Source: Spirochaetales bacterium
GTDB lineage: Bacteria > Spirochaetota > Spirochaetia > DTKZ01
Length of the DNA stretch: 15,807 nt
Direction: 5' to 3'
Assembly (NCBI GenBank): GCA_031274005.1
Contig: JAISQU010000255.1
Location: 1 to 15,807, forward strand
Shown: in pieces, positions 1 through 7,609 of the stretch
Numbering within the stretch: position 1 is the stretch's first letter
How the letters are laid out: each line of letters starts with the position of its first letter
The notes under the pieces: generated by a model
Told to the model about the DNA's origin: nothing
What the model saw: only the letters and a program-made list of their open reading frames with translations
Databases searched by the model: none
Made by a program: the position numbers and the translations under genes

Positions 1-330
1 TTCCAGCGATAATTGTTCCCATTGTTCTTCGGTTATGCTGTTGTCAAAGGCGGCCCATTGTTTAAAGCCGAACATTTTATCGGGAGTAAAAAGCACCGTA
101 AAGGCTACGGTTTGTTTTACCGTATGCACGCCGTTGGGGGTGGTTGTTCCTGTGTTGGCCGCGGCCTGGATGCGGACGCCGAACTCAGGTTCGTTGGATA
201 TGCGGACTTCTTCTTCGATGGTCTCTTTAAAATCATCGTCGCCGCCCATAAAGTTTTTACATCCGCCGATAATGGCGAAAAATAAGGCGACAAGAATAAT
301 AATGTTTACAGCTTTCCGGTTATTCACCAT
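1..330 (-). CDS. Putative lipoprotein, N-terminal 110 residues (cut by window edge)
   Basis: This open frame runs from an ATG at 330 to the window edge without a stop, so only the first 110 codons are visible. The N-terminus reads as a type II signal peptide: N-N-R-K, a hydrophobic core at about residues 8-21, then a relaxed lipobox I-G-G-C with the lipidated Cys at residue 24. The mature part starts K-N-F-M followed by acidic residues, and looks like a soluble, Thr/Asn-containing extracytoplasmic domain. I do not recognise the family. Its ATG shares one base with the TAA of the 1288-aa gene upstream (TAATG), so it is the third gene of that envelope operon and probably translationally coupled. 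A lipid-anchored partner of the two transglutaminase-like proteins is an inference from position only. Confidence 0.75.
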   Translation of the reverse strand, partial: MVNNRKAVNIIILVALFFAIIGGCKNFMGGDDDFKETIEEEVRISNEPEFGVRIQAAANTGTTTPNGVHTVKQTVAFTVLFTPDKMFGFKQWAAFDNSITEEQWEQLSLE

Positions 331-3300
331 TATTTCTTTTTTCGTTTTCCTCGCAAAAACGCGACAAGGCCACCCGCCGCCGCCGCTATACCGCCGGCAA
401 GAGCCGCGAATACACCCCACAGGGGAAATCCTTCAGACGAATCCCCTATAATATAATTGCTTTTAGTGAAATCGGCAAGAGGAGTTTCGGCAATAAGCGG
501 CGAATCCGGCGCTTGGTCCGCAGAAGCGGCCGGCGGGGTTGCAGGCGCGGATGGCGCTTGGGCAGCGGAAGCGGCCGGAACCGGCGTTGCAGGCGCAGAC
601 GGCACTTGGGCAATGGCGACAGCCGGTGGTGTTTCAGACGTAACCGGCGTTTCAGCCGCGGACGGCGCTTGGGCAATGGCTGCCGGGGCTTCGGCAACAG
701 GCGGCGTTGCAGGCCCAGGTTGAACCCCGGAGACAACAGGCGGCGCTACAGACGCGGACGGCGCTTGGGCAATGGCTGCCGGGGCTTCGGCAACAGGCGG
801 CGTTTGGACAGCGGAGGCGGCCGGCGATGTTTCAGACGCAACCGGCGTTTCAGCCGCAGATGCGGACGGCGGCGCTGCAGGCGCAACCGACGCCCCGGCC
901 GCGGAAGCGCCCGAAACCGGCGGGGTTGCAGGCGCGGGTTGAACCCCGGAGACAACCGGCGGCGTTACAGGCGCGGACGGCGCTTGGACAGCGGAGGCGG
1001 TCGATGGTATTTCAGGCGCAACCGACGCCCCGGCCGCGGAAGCGCCCGGAACCGGCGGGGTTACAGATGCGGACGGCGTTTGGACAGCGGAGGCGGCCGA
1101 TGGTGTTTCAGGCGCAACCGACGCCCCGGCCGCGGAAGCGCCCGGAACCGGCGGGGTTACAGGCGCGGGTGATGTTTGAGCCGAGGAAGCGGACGGTGGA
1201 ATCGCGGACGCAACAGGCGGGGTTACAAGCCCAGGTTGAGCCCCGGAAACAACCGGCGGCGTTGCAGGCGCACTCGGCGCTTGGGCAAAGGCGACAGCCG
1301 GTGGTGTTTCAGACGTAACCGGCGTTTCAGCCGCAGATGCGGACGGCGGAATCGCGGAGGCAGCCGGCGGCGTTGCAGATGCGGACGGCGTTTCAGCAAC
1401 AGCCAGCGGAATTGCAGGCGCAGACGGCGCTTGGGCAACGGAAGCAGCCGGTGGTGTTTCAGGCGTAACAGGCGTTTCAGCCGCAGATGCAGACGGTGGA
1501 ATCGCGGAGGCAGCCGACGGCGTTGCAGGCGCACTCGGCGCTTGGGCAATGGCTGCCGGGGCTTCGGCAACAGGCGGCGTTACAGGCCCAGGTTCAACCC
1601 CGGAAACAACAGGCGGCGTTGCAGACGCAGACGGCGCTTGGGCAATGGCTGCCGGGGCTTCGGCAACAGGCGGCGTCTCGGCAACAGCCAGCGGAATTGC
1701 AGGCGCGGAAGCGCCCGGGTCGGTGACGGGAGGAGCAAAGACATCTTCCCTGATGGACGACAGACGAGCGCCGTCTATGGACAACATACCGCTAAGGCCG
1801 CCGGCTTCGGCTATATCCGGTTCGTCGGCTATGTCCGGTTCTTCGCCGGGATCCGGGCCGCCGGCGTCTTCTTTACGGTCTTCCGCGCCGCCGGCAAAGG
1901 CCGCCGGGGGAATTATCGCGGGTTCCACGGGGGGCAGGTCTTCCCGCGGGACGCCGGATTCCTCCGGGGCTGTTGCTATTTCCGCCTGGGGAGCAGCCGG
2001 CGGAGGTTCCGGCGGACGGGCCGCTGTTTCCGGCGCAGGGCTTTCCGCCGCGGGCGCGGCCGGCTGCTGCGCGGGGAGACTCCACGTCGTGGTTACAAGG
2101 CGGTCGGAAAGGGAATAAGCCCTGCCCCGGTTTTCAAAGAAGGACGCGAGGTAGGCATATTGCCGCGCCAGACCGGGATCGCTGCGGCGGACTTCCGCGT
2201 AATAGGAATCGGAAACGGCAAAATCGTTTAACTCATAATAACAGCGGGCCATGCCCAGGAGGGCCAGCTGATTGTCCGGCTGCCGGGTAAGAGCCCCCTG
2301 ATAATGGCCCAGGGCCTCCTGGTAACGCTGCTCCAGAAAGGCCAGGTTCCCCAGATTGATGCGCCCGTGGATAGATTCCATCTCCGCGGCCCGGGCAAAT
2401 TGTTCCCGCGCTTTGCCGAGCATACCGTAGCGGCCATAGAGAACGCCAAGTTCATTCCGCAGGCCGGGATTTTCCCCCTGCGCAAGCCGTGTTTCACGCG
2501 AAAGCACCTGCGGGCGGATTTCGTACTCAATATAGGTGTCCAGAGAGCTGTCAAAGGCGAGGGCCAGCCTTGTCTGGTCGGGCAGATTAAACCGCGAGGA
2601 CGCGCCGGGCACGCTGACCGGGGGGTAGAGCGCCCAGGATTTTTTCATGGGAAAGATGTCCGCCATTCCCCGGCCCGAGGCGTCTCGCCATTCTTTTGCG
2701 CCTATGCGCCAGGCCCGGTAAAAGCCTTCTTTGGGGATGGTAATTTCCAGGGGAACCCAGGCCCGGCCTTCGTGATAGATAAGATCCGCGGAGGCGTAAA
2801 AATCACGCTTCGCCTCTTCCTCGCTCATCCCCGAATCAAAGGCCATGTAAATATGGCTCGGTATGGTAAGGAAGGCCGTGTCAATGCCCGCCGCTTCCAG
2901 CAGGGAACTGAAAAGTATGGAAAGGTCGTCGCAGTCCCCGCCACGGTACAGAAGGGTCTGGTAGGGGTAGTTCAGACTGTCCAGGCTGCTGGAAGAAGCG
3001 GAGAGCGCTACGTAGGAGCTTGCCGGGTCTATGATGTAATTGATTCCGTATATGTTGAGGGCTTCAAAAAGCCCCAGAGCGTACTGAATGTTGCGGTTAA
3101 TTCCCGGACGAAACCTGTCCCGCACCAAAAGAGATACGTAGCGGGAAAACCACTGTACCGCGGGGTCTCTGGCGGATACAAAGGAGGAGGCCCGCCGGTC
3201 GTCGTCCCAGGACATGGCGTTTCTGTGGTAAATGGGCATCTCCAGCGCGACTTCCGCTTTTTTGAGGCTTCCCAGGCTGCGGTACTCCACTATGACTTTG

Positions 3301-4196
3301 GCGTTCGCGGTAATATTTTCGGTAAGCTGGAGTATGGCTTCGTTAAAAAACGCTGTCAGGGGGACATCCACGGATTCGCCGGGCTGCAAAACCGCGTGGG
3401 TTCCGCAGAATTTCGGCTGAGACATATACTGTTCAAGGTAAAAGGATGTGTCTATCATGGTAATTTCGTTGCGTTCGCGGTTGGTAATCCGCACCACCGC
3501 GAAGGAATTTTCGTTATACCATGAGTAGGAAACGGGAAAAACCATGTTCTGGTTAATTTTTTCCACGGCAATACGGGTTTCGCTGCTCATCAGTTCAGAG
3601 AGGTTCAGAGAAATACTGATGCCGGCGGAGACCGTGTTCATAAGGGCTTCGGGGGTGTAGGAAAAGTGTTTAACGCCTCCGTAGGCCGTAAGGTTGAGGG
3701 AGGGCGACAGGCGCCAGGTCGCGGACAGCCGCGCTCCGGCGGACACTCCGCTTATGTTTCTGTCCAGAGAGCTTGCGGAATACACCCCGGCTGTAAGGTC
3801 CGTCACAAGGTTGAACCGGCTCAGAGGCTGCCAGATAAGGCTGGGGCCGACGCTGCCGTCAAGAAGCGTTACCGCGCCTCCGCTTTTTATGGGCACGCTG
3901 ATGTACTCCCCCTGAAGGGTTAAACCCAGGGCGGGGAAAAGCAGAAAATCCAACGCCCCGGCGGCGCCGTACCCCATATTATAAAGGCTTGTCTCCTGCG
4001 GGATATACAGGCCGGAGTTAAAACGCGCCTGAGCTTGCGGTTCGGCGTTGATTTTTATGAGGGGCGCGATAAAAAGAAAAAAAAGCAGGGAAACGCCCTG
4101 CCGCAGCCTGCGGCTTTCGGCGATGGCGCAAAGCAGCCGCATCATCCGGTTTCGCGGACGGCGGCGGTATGCTCTGCCGAACAAGCGGTAACTCAT
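330..4196 (-). CDS. Envelope protein: beta-barrel, transglutaminase-like, TPR, Pro/Ala repeats, C-terminal TM helix
   Basis: This 1288-aa protein has a long basic N-region and a hydrophobic core (about 35-46) with likely cleavage after INA (51). Residues 56-200 form about eight alternating amphipathic strands, like a small outer-membrane barrel. Residues 228-325 look like a beta-sandwich. Residues 340-530 are transglutaminase-like, with Cys422 in GGDCDD, His448 in PSHIYMAF and Glu484 in WVPLE where the family usually has Asp, so a thiol-type catalytic triad is plausible. TPR-like helices span 577-690. From about 702 to 1240 the chain is Pro/Ala/Ser/Val-rich and strongly repetitive from about 826. 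It ends with a transmembrane helix (about 1258-1281) and the basic tail RGKRKKK. The start ATG has AGGA 7 nt upstream and lies 3 nt after the stop of the upstream paralogue. Methionines at 18 and 19 are alternative starts. Substrate and reaction are unknown; the fold could be a protease, an amidase or a non-enzymatic scaffold. Confidence 0.85.
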   Translation of the reverse strand: MSYRLFGRAYRRRPRNRMMRLLCAIAESRRLRQGVSLLFFLFIAPLIKINAEPQAQARFNSGLYIPQETSLYNMGYGAAGALDFLLFPALGLTLQGEYISVPIKSGGAVTLLDGSVGPSLIWQPLSRFNLVTDLTAGVYSASSLDRNISGVSAGARLSATWRLSPSLNLTAYGGVKHFSYTPEALMNTVSAGISISLNLSELMSSETRIAVEKINQNMVFPVSYSWYNENSFAVVRITNRERNEITMIDTSFYLEQYMSQPKFCGTHAVLQPGESVDVPLTAFFNEAILQLTENITANAKVIVEYRSLGSLKKAEVALEMPIYHRNAMSWDDDRRASSFVSARDPAVQWFSRYVSLLVRDRFRPGINRNIQYALGLFEALNIYGINYIIDPASSYVALSASSSSLDSLNYPYQTLLYRGGDCDDLSILFSSLLEAAGIDTAFLTIPSHIYMAFDSGMSEEEAKRDFYASADLIYHEGRAWVPLEITIPKEGFYRAWRIGAKEWRDASGRGMADIFPMKKSWALYPPVSVPGASSRFNLPDQTRLALAFDSSLDTYIEYEIRPQVLSRETRLAQGENPGLRNELGVLYGRYGMLGKAREQFARAAEMESIHGRINLGNLAFLEQRYQEALGHYQGALTRQPDNQLALLGMARCYYELNDFAVSDSYYAEVRRSDPGLARQYAYLASFFENRGRAYSLSDRLVTTTWSLPAQQPAAPAAESPAPETAARPPEPPPAAPQAEIATAPEESGVPREDLPPVEPAIIPPAAFAGGAEDRKEDAGGPDPGEEPDIADEPDIAEAGGLSGMLSIDGARLSSIREDVFAPPVTDPGASAPAIPLAVAETPPVAEAPAAIAQAPSASATPPVVSGVEPGPVTPPVAEAPAAIAQAPSAPATPSAASAIPPSASAAETPVTPETPPAASVAQAPSAPAIPLAVAETPSASATPPAASAIPPSASAAETPVTSETPPAVAFAQAPSAPATPPVVSGAQPGLVTPPVASAIPPSASSAQTSPAPVTPPVPGASAAGASVAPETPSAASAVQTPSASVTPPVPGASAAGASVAPEIPSTASAVQAPSAPVTPPVVSGVQPAPATPPVSGASAAGASVAPAAPPSASAAETPVASETSPAASAVQTPPVAEAPAAIAQAPSASVAPPVVSGVQPGPATPPVAEAPAAIAQAPSAAETPVTSETPPAVAIAQVPSAPATPVPAASAAQAPSAPATPPAASADQAPDSPLIAETPLADFTKSNYIIGDSSEGFPLWGVFAALAGGIAAAAGGLVAFLRGKRKKK
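500..1725 (-). repeat. In-frame Pro/Ala-coding repeat array with 96-nt higher-order period
   Basis: This part of the 1288-aa gene encodes a mosaic of related modules built on TPPVAEAPAAIAQAPSA-like and SGASAAGASVAPETP-like peptides. One 44-nt block is identical at 664-707, 760-803, 1537-1580 and 1633-1676. The copies are 96 nt (32 codons) apart within each pair, and the two pairs are 873 nt (291 codons) apart. A second block, beginning GCGCAACCGACGCC, occurs at about 881-927, 1016-1062 and 1112-1158, the last two again 96 nt apart. All these offsets are multiples of three, so recombination between blocks would change length without breaking the frame. Near-identity at the DNA level suggests recent duplication or gene conversion. 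Confidence 0.9.
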
Positions 4197-4199
4197 GCG

Positions 4200-6149
4200 T
4201 TATTCCTGCCTTTCCGTAATGATACGGTTCAGGCCGCTGGCTGCGGCGCTGTTTGAGGGATCGGCCTGCAGCGCGCGGCTGTACCAGCTTTCGGCGGCGG
4301 TGAAATTTCTCTCCAGCGAAAAAATGTTCCCGAGGTTTACCATGGCTGGGACGGAACCCAGTGCGGCGGCCCGCTGGTATTCGGTTTTTGCTTCCGCGTA
4401 CATGCCGGAGCGGACGTAGAGCAGCCCAAGCTGGTTGTAGAGGGCGGCCGACTCCCCCTGGACGCGAAGCTGCTGCCGCAGTTCCAGAATCCTGGGCCCG
4501 AATTCGGCGGAGATATACCTCATCATATCGGTTTCCACGGCCCGCGTTACCAGAACCTCCGCGGGTTTCGCAAACTGAGCTTCCTGGCTGGTTATCGCCG
4601 CCGGGGGGTAGGAGGCCCAGGCGTCCCGCAGCAGGACAATGCCTATGTCCGCGCCGGCGGCAATGGCGGCGTTTAACCTGTTCATTCCCGCGTACCAGCA
4701 GTTGACAAAGCCCTCCCGAAAGGAGGCGAAGGAGACGGGCAGCCATACCTCATCATCCAGAACAAGGACATTATCCATATTCGTAAAAAGGGCCGCCGCC
4801 CCGCTTTCGCTGATACCCAGAGAAAAGGCGACAAGGAAGTCGTCTTCCAGAGGAATCAGGGCTGTTTTTATGCCCGCCGATTCCAGCGCCGCGGCGTAGA
4901 GGAGGCCCAGATCGTCCATGTCGCCGGAGCCGTAGGCCAGGGTCTGAAAGGGAAACTGAATGTAATCAACCAGCGACGCGTCTTTGTGATAGCTTATGTA
5001 GGGAGTCTGGTCATCGCCGGAAGCCCGTATGCCGCCGACGCGCAGTCCTTCAAAAAGATGGATGGCAAACTGCATATTCTGATTGAGTCCTGTGCGCAGA
5101 TTGTTTCGGGCCAGGCCGATGATGTACTTTGAGAAGTCCAGGACTTCCGGGGCGGTGGGCGATACAAAAACCGCAAGGGCCGAGGGGTCGTTCCAGCGGA
5201 AGCTGTTGCGGTTGTATATGCTGACTACCACATTTTGCACCGCTTCCTTAACCGCGCCGAGAATCTCGTAGCGGATGCTCAGTTCTCCGGAGATTCTGCC
5301 GTTTTCCGAAAAATTAAACAGCAGGGCGGAAAAGTCGGCGTAAAGGGGAAGTTCCGCGGAACGGCGTTTTTCCAGTGTGGGGATGGTTCCGCAGATAAAC
5401 TGCGAGGCCGTGTAGTTTCCCGCCCGGAAACTTACCGTAACATTGCGGATTTCGGCGGATTCGGTATTTGTTATATGCAAAGCGCCTATGGGGTTTTGTT
5501 TGTACAGGCCAAGAAACACGGGAAATACAGGGTCCTGCTGATCCAGCCGGGACTGCACATTTCCCTGAGAAGCGTCTGTTTCAAGCTGAATCCTGGCGCT
5601 CAGGCCCGCAAAAAGGCCCGTATAGAGGGATTCGCCCGACGCGTAGTTGTAGAGTCTGTAGCCCGCTCCGGCGGACAGGGTAAAGGTGGGCGAAAACCGG
5701 AACCCCGCCTCCGCGCCCAGTTCCCACCATGTGCTGATATGGGTTTTTCCCGCGTTCATTGCCTCGTAGAGGCCGTAAGCGCCGCCCAGCCGGAGGCTGA
5801 GCCGAGACAAAGGATAATAGAACAAACCCGCCCCCAGCCCCAGGTTATAGACCTGCATACTGGTTCCCGTATTTTTCTTGGGTATAGTATTAAAACCGGC
5901 CTGAATCCCCAGAAAATAGCCGAAAGGCAGGGGATTCAGAAACAGACTGGAAATATCAATGTCAAAAAGGAGGTCCCCGCCATAGCCTGTCTCAAATAGA
6001 TCCGGCGCGTCTGCGCCGTAGGGAAAGAGTACAAAGGGCCGGGCCTGAATACCAAAATCCAGAGAAAAACCAGGGGCAAGGCACAGAAAAAAAAAGATGA
6101 GGTATGGCATCTTGAAACAGGCGCTCTTCATCATAATCCAATTATCCAC
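4200..6149 (-). CDS. Envelope protein: beta-barrel, inactive transglutaminase-like domain, TPR
   Basis: This 649-aa paralogue has the same domain order as the downstream 1288-aa protein but no Pro/Ala tail or C-terminal helix. A signal peptide (hydrophobic core about 15-29) is followed by about eight barrel-like strands (31-190), a beta-sandwich (222-312), a transglutaminase-like domain (about 325-530) and TPR-like repeats (about 565-640). Aligning the two copies on LxxPxQTLxYxxGDxDDL puts Met411 where the partner has Cys422, Asp437 for His448 and Ser473 for Glu484, so all three catalytic positions are lost while the surrounding fold is kept. It is probably a pseudoenzyme that binds or regulates. 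The listed start is GTG. ATGs 15 and 18 nt further in give an equally good signal peptide, and no strong ribosome-binding site decides between them. It is the first gene of the operon, with 3 nt between its stop and the next start. Confidence 0.8.
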   Translation of the reverse strand: MDNWIMMKSACFKMPYLIFFFLCLAPGFSLDFGIQARPFVLFPYGADAPDLFETGYGGDLLFDIDISSLFLNPLPFGYFLGIQAGFNTIPKKNTGTSMQVYNLGLGAGLFYYPLSRLSLRLGGAYGLYEAMNAGKTHISTWWELGAEAGFRFSPTFTLSAGAGYRLYNYASGESLYTGLFAGLSARIQLETDASQGNVQSRLDQQDPVFPVFLGLYKQNPIGALHITNTESAEIRNVTVSFRAGNYTASQFICGTIPTLEKRRSAELPLYADFSALLFNFSENGRISGELSIRYEILGAVKEAVQNVVVSIYNRNSFRWNDPSALAVFVSPTAPEVLDFSKYIIGLARNNLRTGLNQNMQFAIHLFEGLRVGGIRASGDDQTPYISYHKDASLVDYIQFPFQTLAYGSGDMDDLGLLYAAALESAGIKTALIPLEDDFLVAFSLGISESGAAALFTNMDNVLVLDDEVWLPVSFASFREGFVNCWYAGMNRLNAAIAAGADIGIVLLRDAWASYPPAAITSQEAQFAKPAEVLVTRAVETDMMRYISAEFGPRILELRQQLRVQGESAALYNQLGLLYVRSGMYAEAKTEYQRAAALGSVPAMVNLGNIFSLERNFTAAESWYSRALQADPSNSAAASGLNRIITERQE

Positions 6150-6188
6150 GGATACGTAAACTTCTTATACGCTGCAGATGAGAGTTTT

Positions 6189-6206
6189 CGGAAACTTTAG
6201 TTTCCG
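6189..6206. promoter_or_regulatory. Perfect 18-bp palindrome, possible operator
   Basis: Arms CGGAAACT and AGTTTCCG are separated by two bases. The site overlaps the -10 of the candidate envelope-operon promoter and is not followed by a T-run on either strand. An operator for a dimeric regulator therefore fits better than a terminator. The regulator is unknown. Confidence 0.45.
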
Positions 6207-6221
6207 GGCGATTCCTGTCAA
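6194..6221 (-). promoter_or_regulatory. Candidate sigma-70 promoter for the envelope operon
   Basis: On the minus strand a consensus TTGACA (6221-6216) is followed after 16 bp by TAAAGT (6199-6194, 4 of 6 consensus). Transcription would start near 6187, about 40 nt before the first start codon. The -10 box lies inside the perfect palindrome at 6189-6206. A second possible -10, TATAAG at 6169-6164, has no convincing -35. This is sequence matching only. Confidence 0.4.
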
Positions 6222-6438
6222 TTTCGCGGACTTTCAGCGCAAAATTGTGAAACCTGAGAGGAACATCCAAAAGGTCTTCCCAACAAGTTAAAATATAATT
6301 CTTATCTGCCTAAAGAATTTACTCATTTTCAGGCGAAAATACAATAGCAAAGCGCAATTTTGTCAGTTTTTTGTCATACCGCACAACGGCGTTCCATACA
6401 AAAAAGATATGGCCCGATTTATTGGTTTTTGGAGAATA

Positions 6439-6477
6439 TTGACGAATGTTGGAAGCCGCTATAGGATAGTATATATT
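6439..6477 (+). promoter_or_regulatory. Candidate promoter(s) for the HicB-like pair
   Basis: Two overlapping sigma-70-like arrangements with 17-bp spacers are visible: TTGACG (6439-6444) with TAGGAT (6462-6467), and TTGGAA (6449-6454) with TATATT (6472-6477). Each matches consensus at 9 of 12 positions. Either gives a leader of about 65-75 nt before the ATG at 6549. Confidence 0.45.
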
Positions 6478-6548
6478 AAGAGTAATGTCGGGTGTCGCGC
6501 CGCACACGGGCGCACGGATTGCAAAGAACAAAAGAGGAGATAATCAAT

Positions 6549-7067
6549 ATGCGGATAAAAACTAATGGTGAAGATAAAAACTTTGTTGGGATAGGCAAAG
6601 TTATGATAGACACCAGTTCCATGCCGTGGAATATCCCCCACCTTCATTTTCTGGTAGACGGTGATTCCGATCATTTTGAGGCAACATGCCTTGAGTTCGG
6701 TCTTGTCGCCAGCGGTCCTACTCAGGAAGAATCCGCCGAAAGGCTCGGCGGGCTTATCCTCTTCCACATTCAGGCAGTCATGCATGAAGGCGGCGGATAC
6801 GAAGAGTTCAAGGACATGGCCCTGAACAGTTTTATGAACGCCTACTGGGACGCCTATAGATATATTGAATTCTGTCTGGCAGAAAAAAGAAAAGATTTAA
6901 GCCATGAGATCGAAGGAAGAATAACACGGGCGATTCAGAATATGTTCGACAAAAAGGTGAAAGAGCTTATCGCGGCAAAAGCGGAAGAAGCGATACGGGA
7001 ATATGAAAAGATGGCCGCGGTCAAGGTAAGCGGCGTCACATATGTTTCATTGAAGGATGCCGCATGA
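6549..7067 (+). CDS. HicB-like domain protein, probable antitoxin-type partner
   Basis: This 172-aa protein has a HicB/UPF0150-like core at about residues 31-75: HLHFLVDG, FEATCLEFGLVASGPT and a following EES-ERLGGLI helix. That matches the family pattern of a beta strand, a C-L-E-x-G-L-V-x-G-T-like strand and a helix. The remaining C-terminal part is mostly charged helix (about 115-160) with no recognisable ribbon-helix-helix or helix-turn-helix, which is unusual for an autoregulating HicB. The ATG is chosen because GAGGAG (6534-6539) lies 9 nt upstream; an in-frame GTG at 6492 lacks a ribosome-binding site. Its TGA overlaps the next ATG (ATGA), which indicates translational coupling. The gene is visibly more A+T-rich than its neighbours, hinting at horizontal acquisition. 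Confidence 0.7.
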   Translation: MRIKTNGEDKNFVGIGKVMIDTSSMPWNIPHLHFLVDGDSDHFEATCLEFGLVASGPTQEESAERLGGLILFHIQAVMHEGGGYEEFKDMALNSFMNAYWDAYRYIEFCLAEKRKDLSHEIEGRITRAIQNMFDKKVKELIAAKAEEAIREYEKMAAVKVSGVTYVSLKDAA

Positions 7068-7330
7068 ATGACGGATATTTGCTTGCGGAATGCGTCATAG
7101 ATTATCTCGTAAAAACCGGATTCATCAGGAGTTCCCGCTGGAAACACAATACGCGGGAATTATACTATCCTGTTTCATTTTCCATTATGGGGACACGGGC
7201 ATCTACTATTTCGTTTGAAATAACAGTATCGGAAAAAACTCACAAGATAACGAAGTCCATGGTCAGGACTCTTGAAAGGCGTTTCTCAAAGGATTTCAGT
7301 GAAGCATTCTCTACATGCCTTGTTGCATAG
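7064..7330 (+). CDS. Unrecognised small basic protein coupled to the HicB-like gene
   Basis: This 88-aa protein has no confident family match. It begins with a probable helix (LLAECVIDYLVKTGFI), continues with beta-prone segments (RELYYPVSFSIM; STISFEITV) and ends with a basic helix (ITKSMVRTLERRF). That helix-strand-strand-helix order resembles the double-stranded-RNA-binding fold of HicA, and a His sits just after the first helix (WKHNTREL), but the HicA motif G-S-H-H is missing. Start ATG overlaps the stop of the HicB-like gene. A toxin role is suggested only by size, charge and this coupling; it could equally be an accessory subunit. No terminator is visible in the 85 bp between its stop and the tRNA genes. 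Confidence 0.6.
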   Translation: MNDGYLLAECVIDYLVKTGFIRSSRWKHNTRELYYPVSFSIMGTRASTISFEITVSEKTHKITKSMVRTLERRFSKDFSEAFSTCLVA

Positions 7331-7415
7331 TTCACTCTACCCTGTCCGGCTTTTCCTTTATGCCTTTCGCCGCCTGGCAGGGGATAGTGCCGCCGCGGGT
7401 TGTTTCCCTTCAGAT

Positions 7416-7487
7416 TAGTCCCTACGGGAATCGAACCCGTGTTTGAAGAATGAGAATCTCCTGTCCTGACCGCTAGACGAAGGGACC
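7416..7487 (-). tRNA. tRNA-Glu (anticodon CUC)
   Basis: The minus strand folds as a complete cloverleaf. The acceptor stem is GGTCCCT with AGGGACT (a G-U first pair) and discriminator A. The D arm has GTC/GAC pairing. The anticodon stem is GGAGA/TCTTC with loop TTCTCAT, which puts CTC at 34-36. The T stem is ACGGG/CCCGT with loop TTCGATT. No 3' CCA is encoded. It lies 6 nt downstream of tRNA-Gln and is probably processed from the same transcript. Confidence 0.95.
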
Positions 7488-7493
7488 GCTTTT

Positions 7494-7564
7494 CTTCCCG
7501 GGGAGGACTTGAACCCCCACGAACAGATCCAGAGTCTGTGGTGCTACCATTACACTACCGGGAA
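7494..7564 (-). tRNA. tRNA-Gln (anticodon CUG)
   Basis: Cloverleaf on the minus strand: acceptor TTCCCGG/CCGGGAA with discriminator G, D arm closed by GTG/CAC, anticodon stem ACAGA/TCTGT with loop CTCTGGA (CTG at 34-36), and T stem GGGGG/CCTCC with loop TTCAAGT. CCA is not encoded. It is the first gene of the Gln-Glu tandem. Confidence 0.95.
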
Positions 7565-7609
7565 CCGCTTTCGCATCACCGAAGCTCATTAAAAGCTATA
7601 CAGGAACAG

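Larger units (their letters stand above)
6150..6548. other. Divergent intergenic region between envelope operon and HicB-like pair
   Basis: About 400 bp between two divergently transcribed units. It holds the candidate promoter and palindrome of the minus-strand operon near 6190-6220 and the candidate promoter of the plus-strand pair near 6439-6477. From about 6290 onward the sequence is A+T-rich. A plus-strand TATAAT at 6294-6299 has no acceptable -35 box. I see no convincing gene, terminator or riboswitch in 6222-6438. Confidence 0.7.

Noticed and set aside
500..1725. CRISPR-like appearance of repeated blocks
   Set aside because: The repeats have variable spacing, no unique spacers of constant length and no cas genes, and they stay in frame inside a protein gene.
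457..2231. Long open frames on the plus strand and in other minus frames across the Pro/Ala repeats
   Set aside because: They encode low-complexity Arg-, Gln- or Gly-rich sequence, lack ribosome-binding sites and are mirror products of the GC-rich repeat in the 1288-aa gene, which alone continues into recognisable domains.
6319..6531. 70-codon minus-strand frame in the intergenic region
   Set aside because: It begins with TTG, has no ribosome-binding site, overlaps the promoter and leader of the HicB-like gene and resembles no family.
6492..6548. Longer GTG start for the HicB-like gene
   Set aside because: There is no ribosome-binding site before the GTG, whereas GAGGAG is well placed before the ATG at 6549. 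The added residues are not part of the domain.
7331..7415. Possible terminator between the 88-aa gene and tRNA-Glu
   Set aside because: GC-rich stretches are present but I found no stem of useful length followed by a T-run on either strand.
7416..7487. tRNA-Glu 3' end as an integration attachment site
   Set aside because: No integrase gene and no second copy of the tRNA 3' segment are visible in the window, so only the suggestive position remains.
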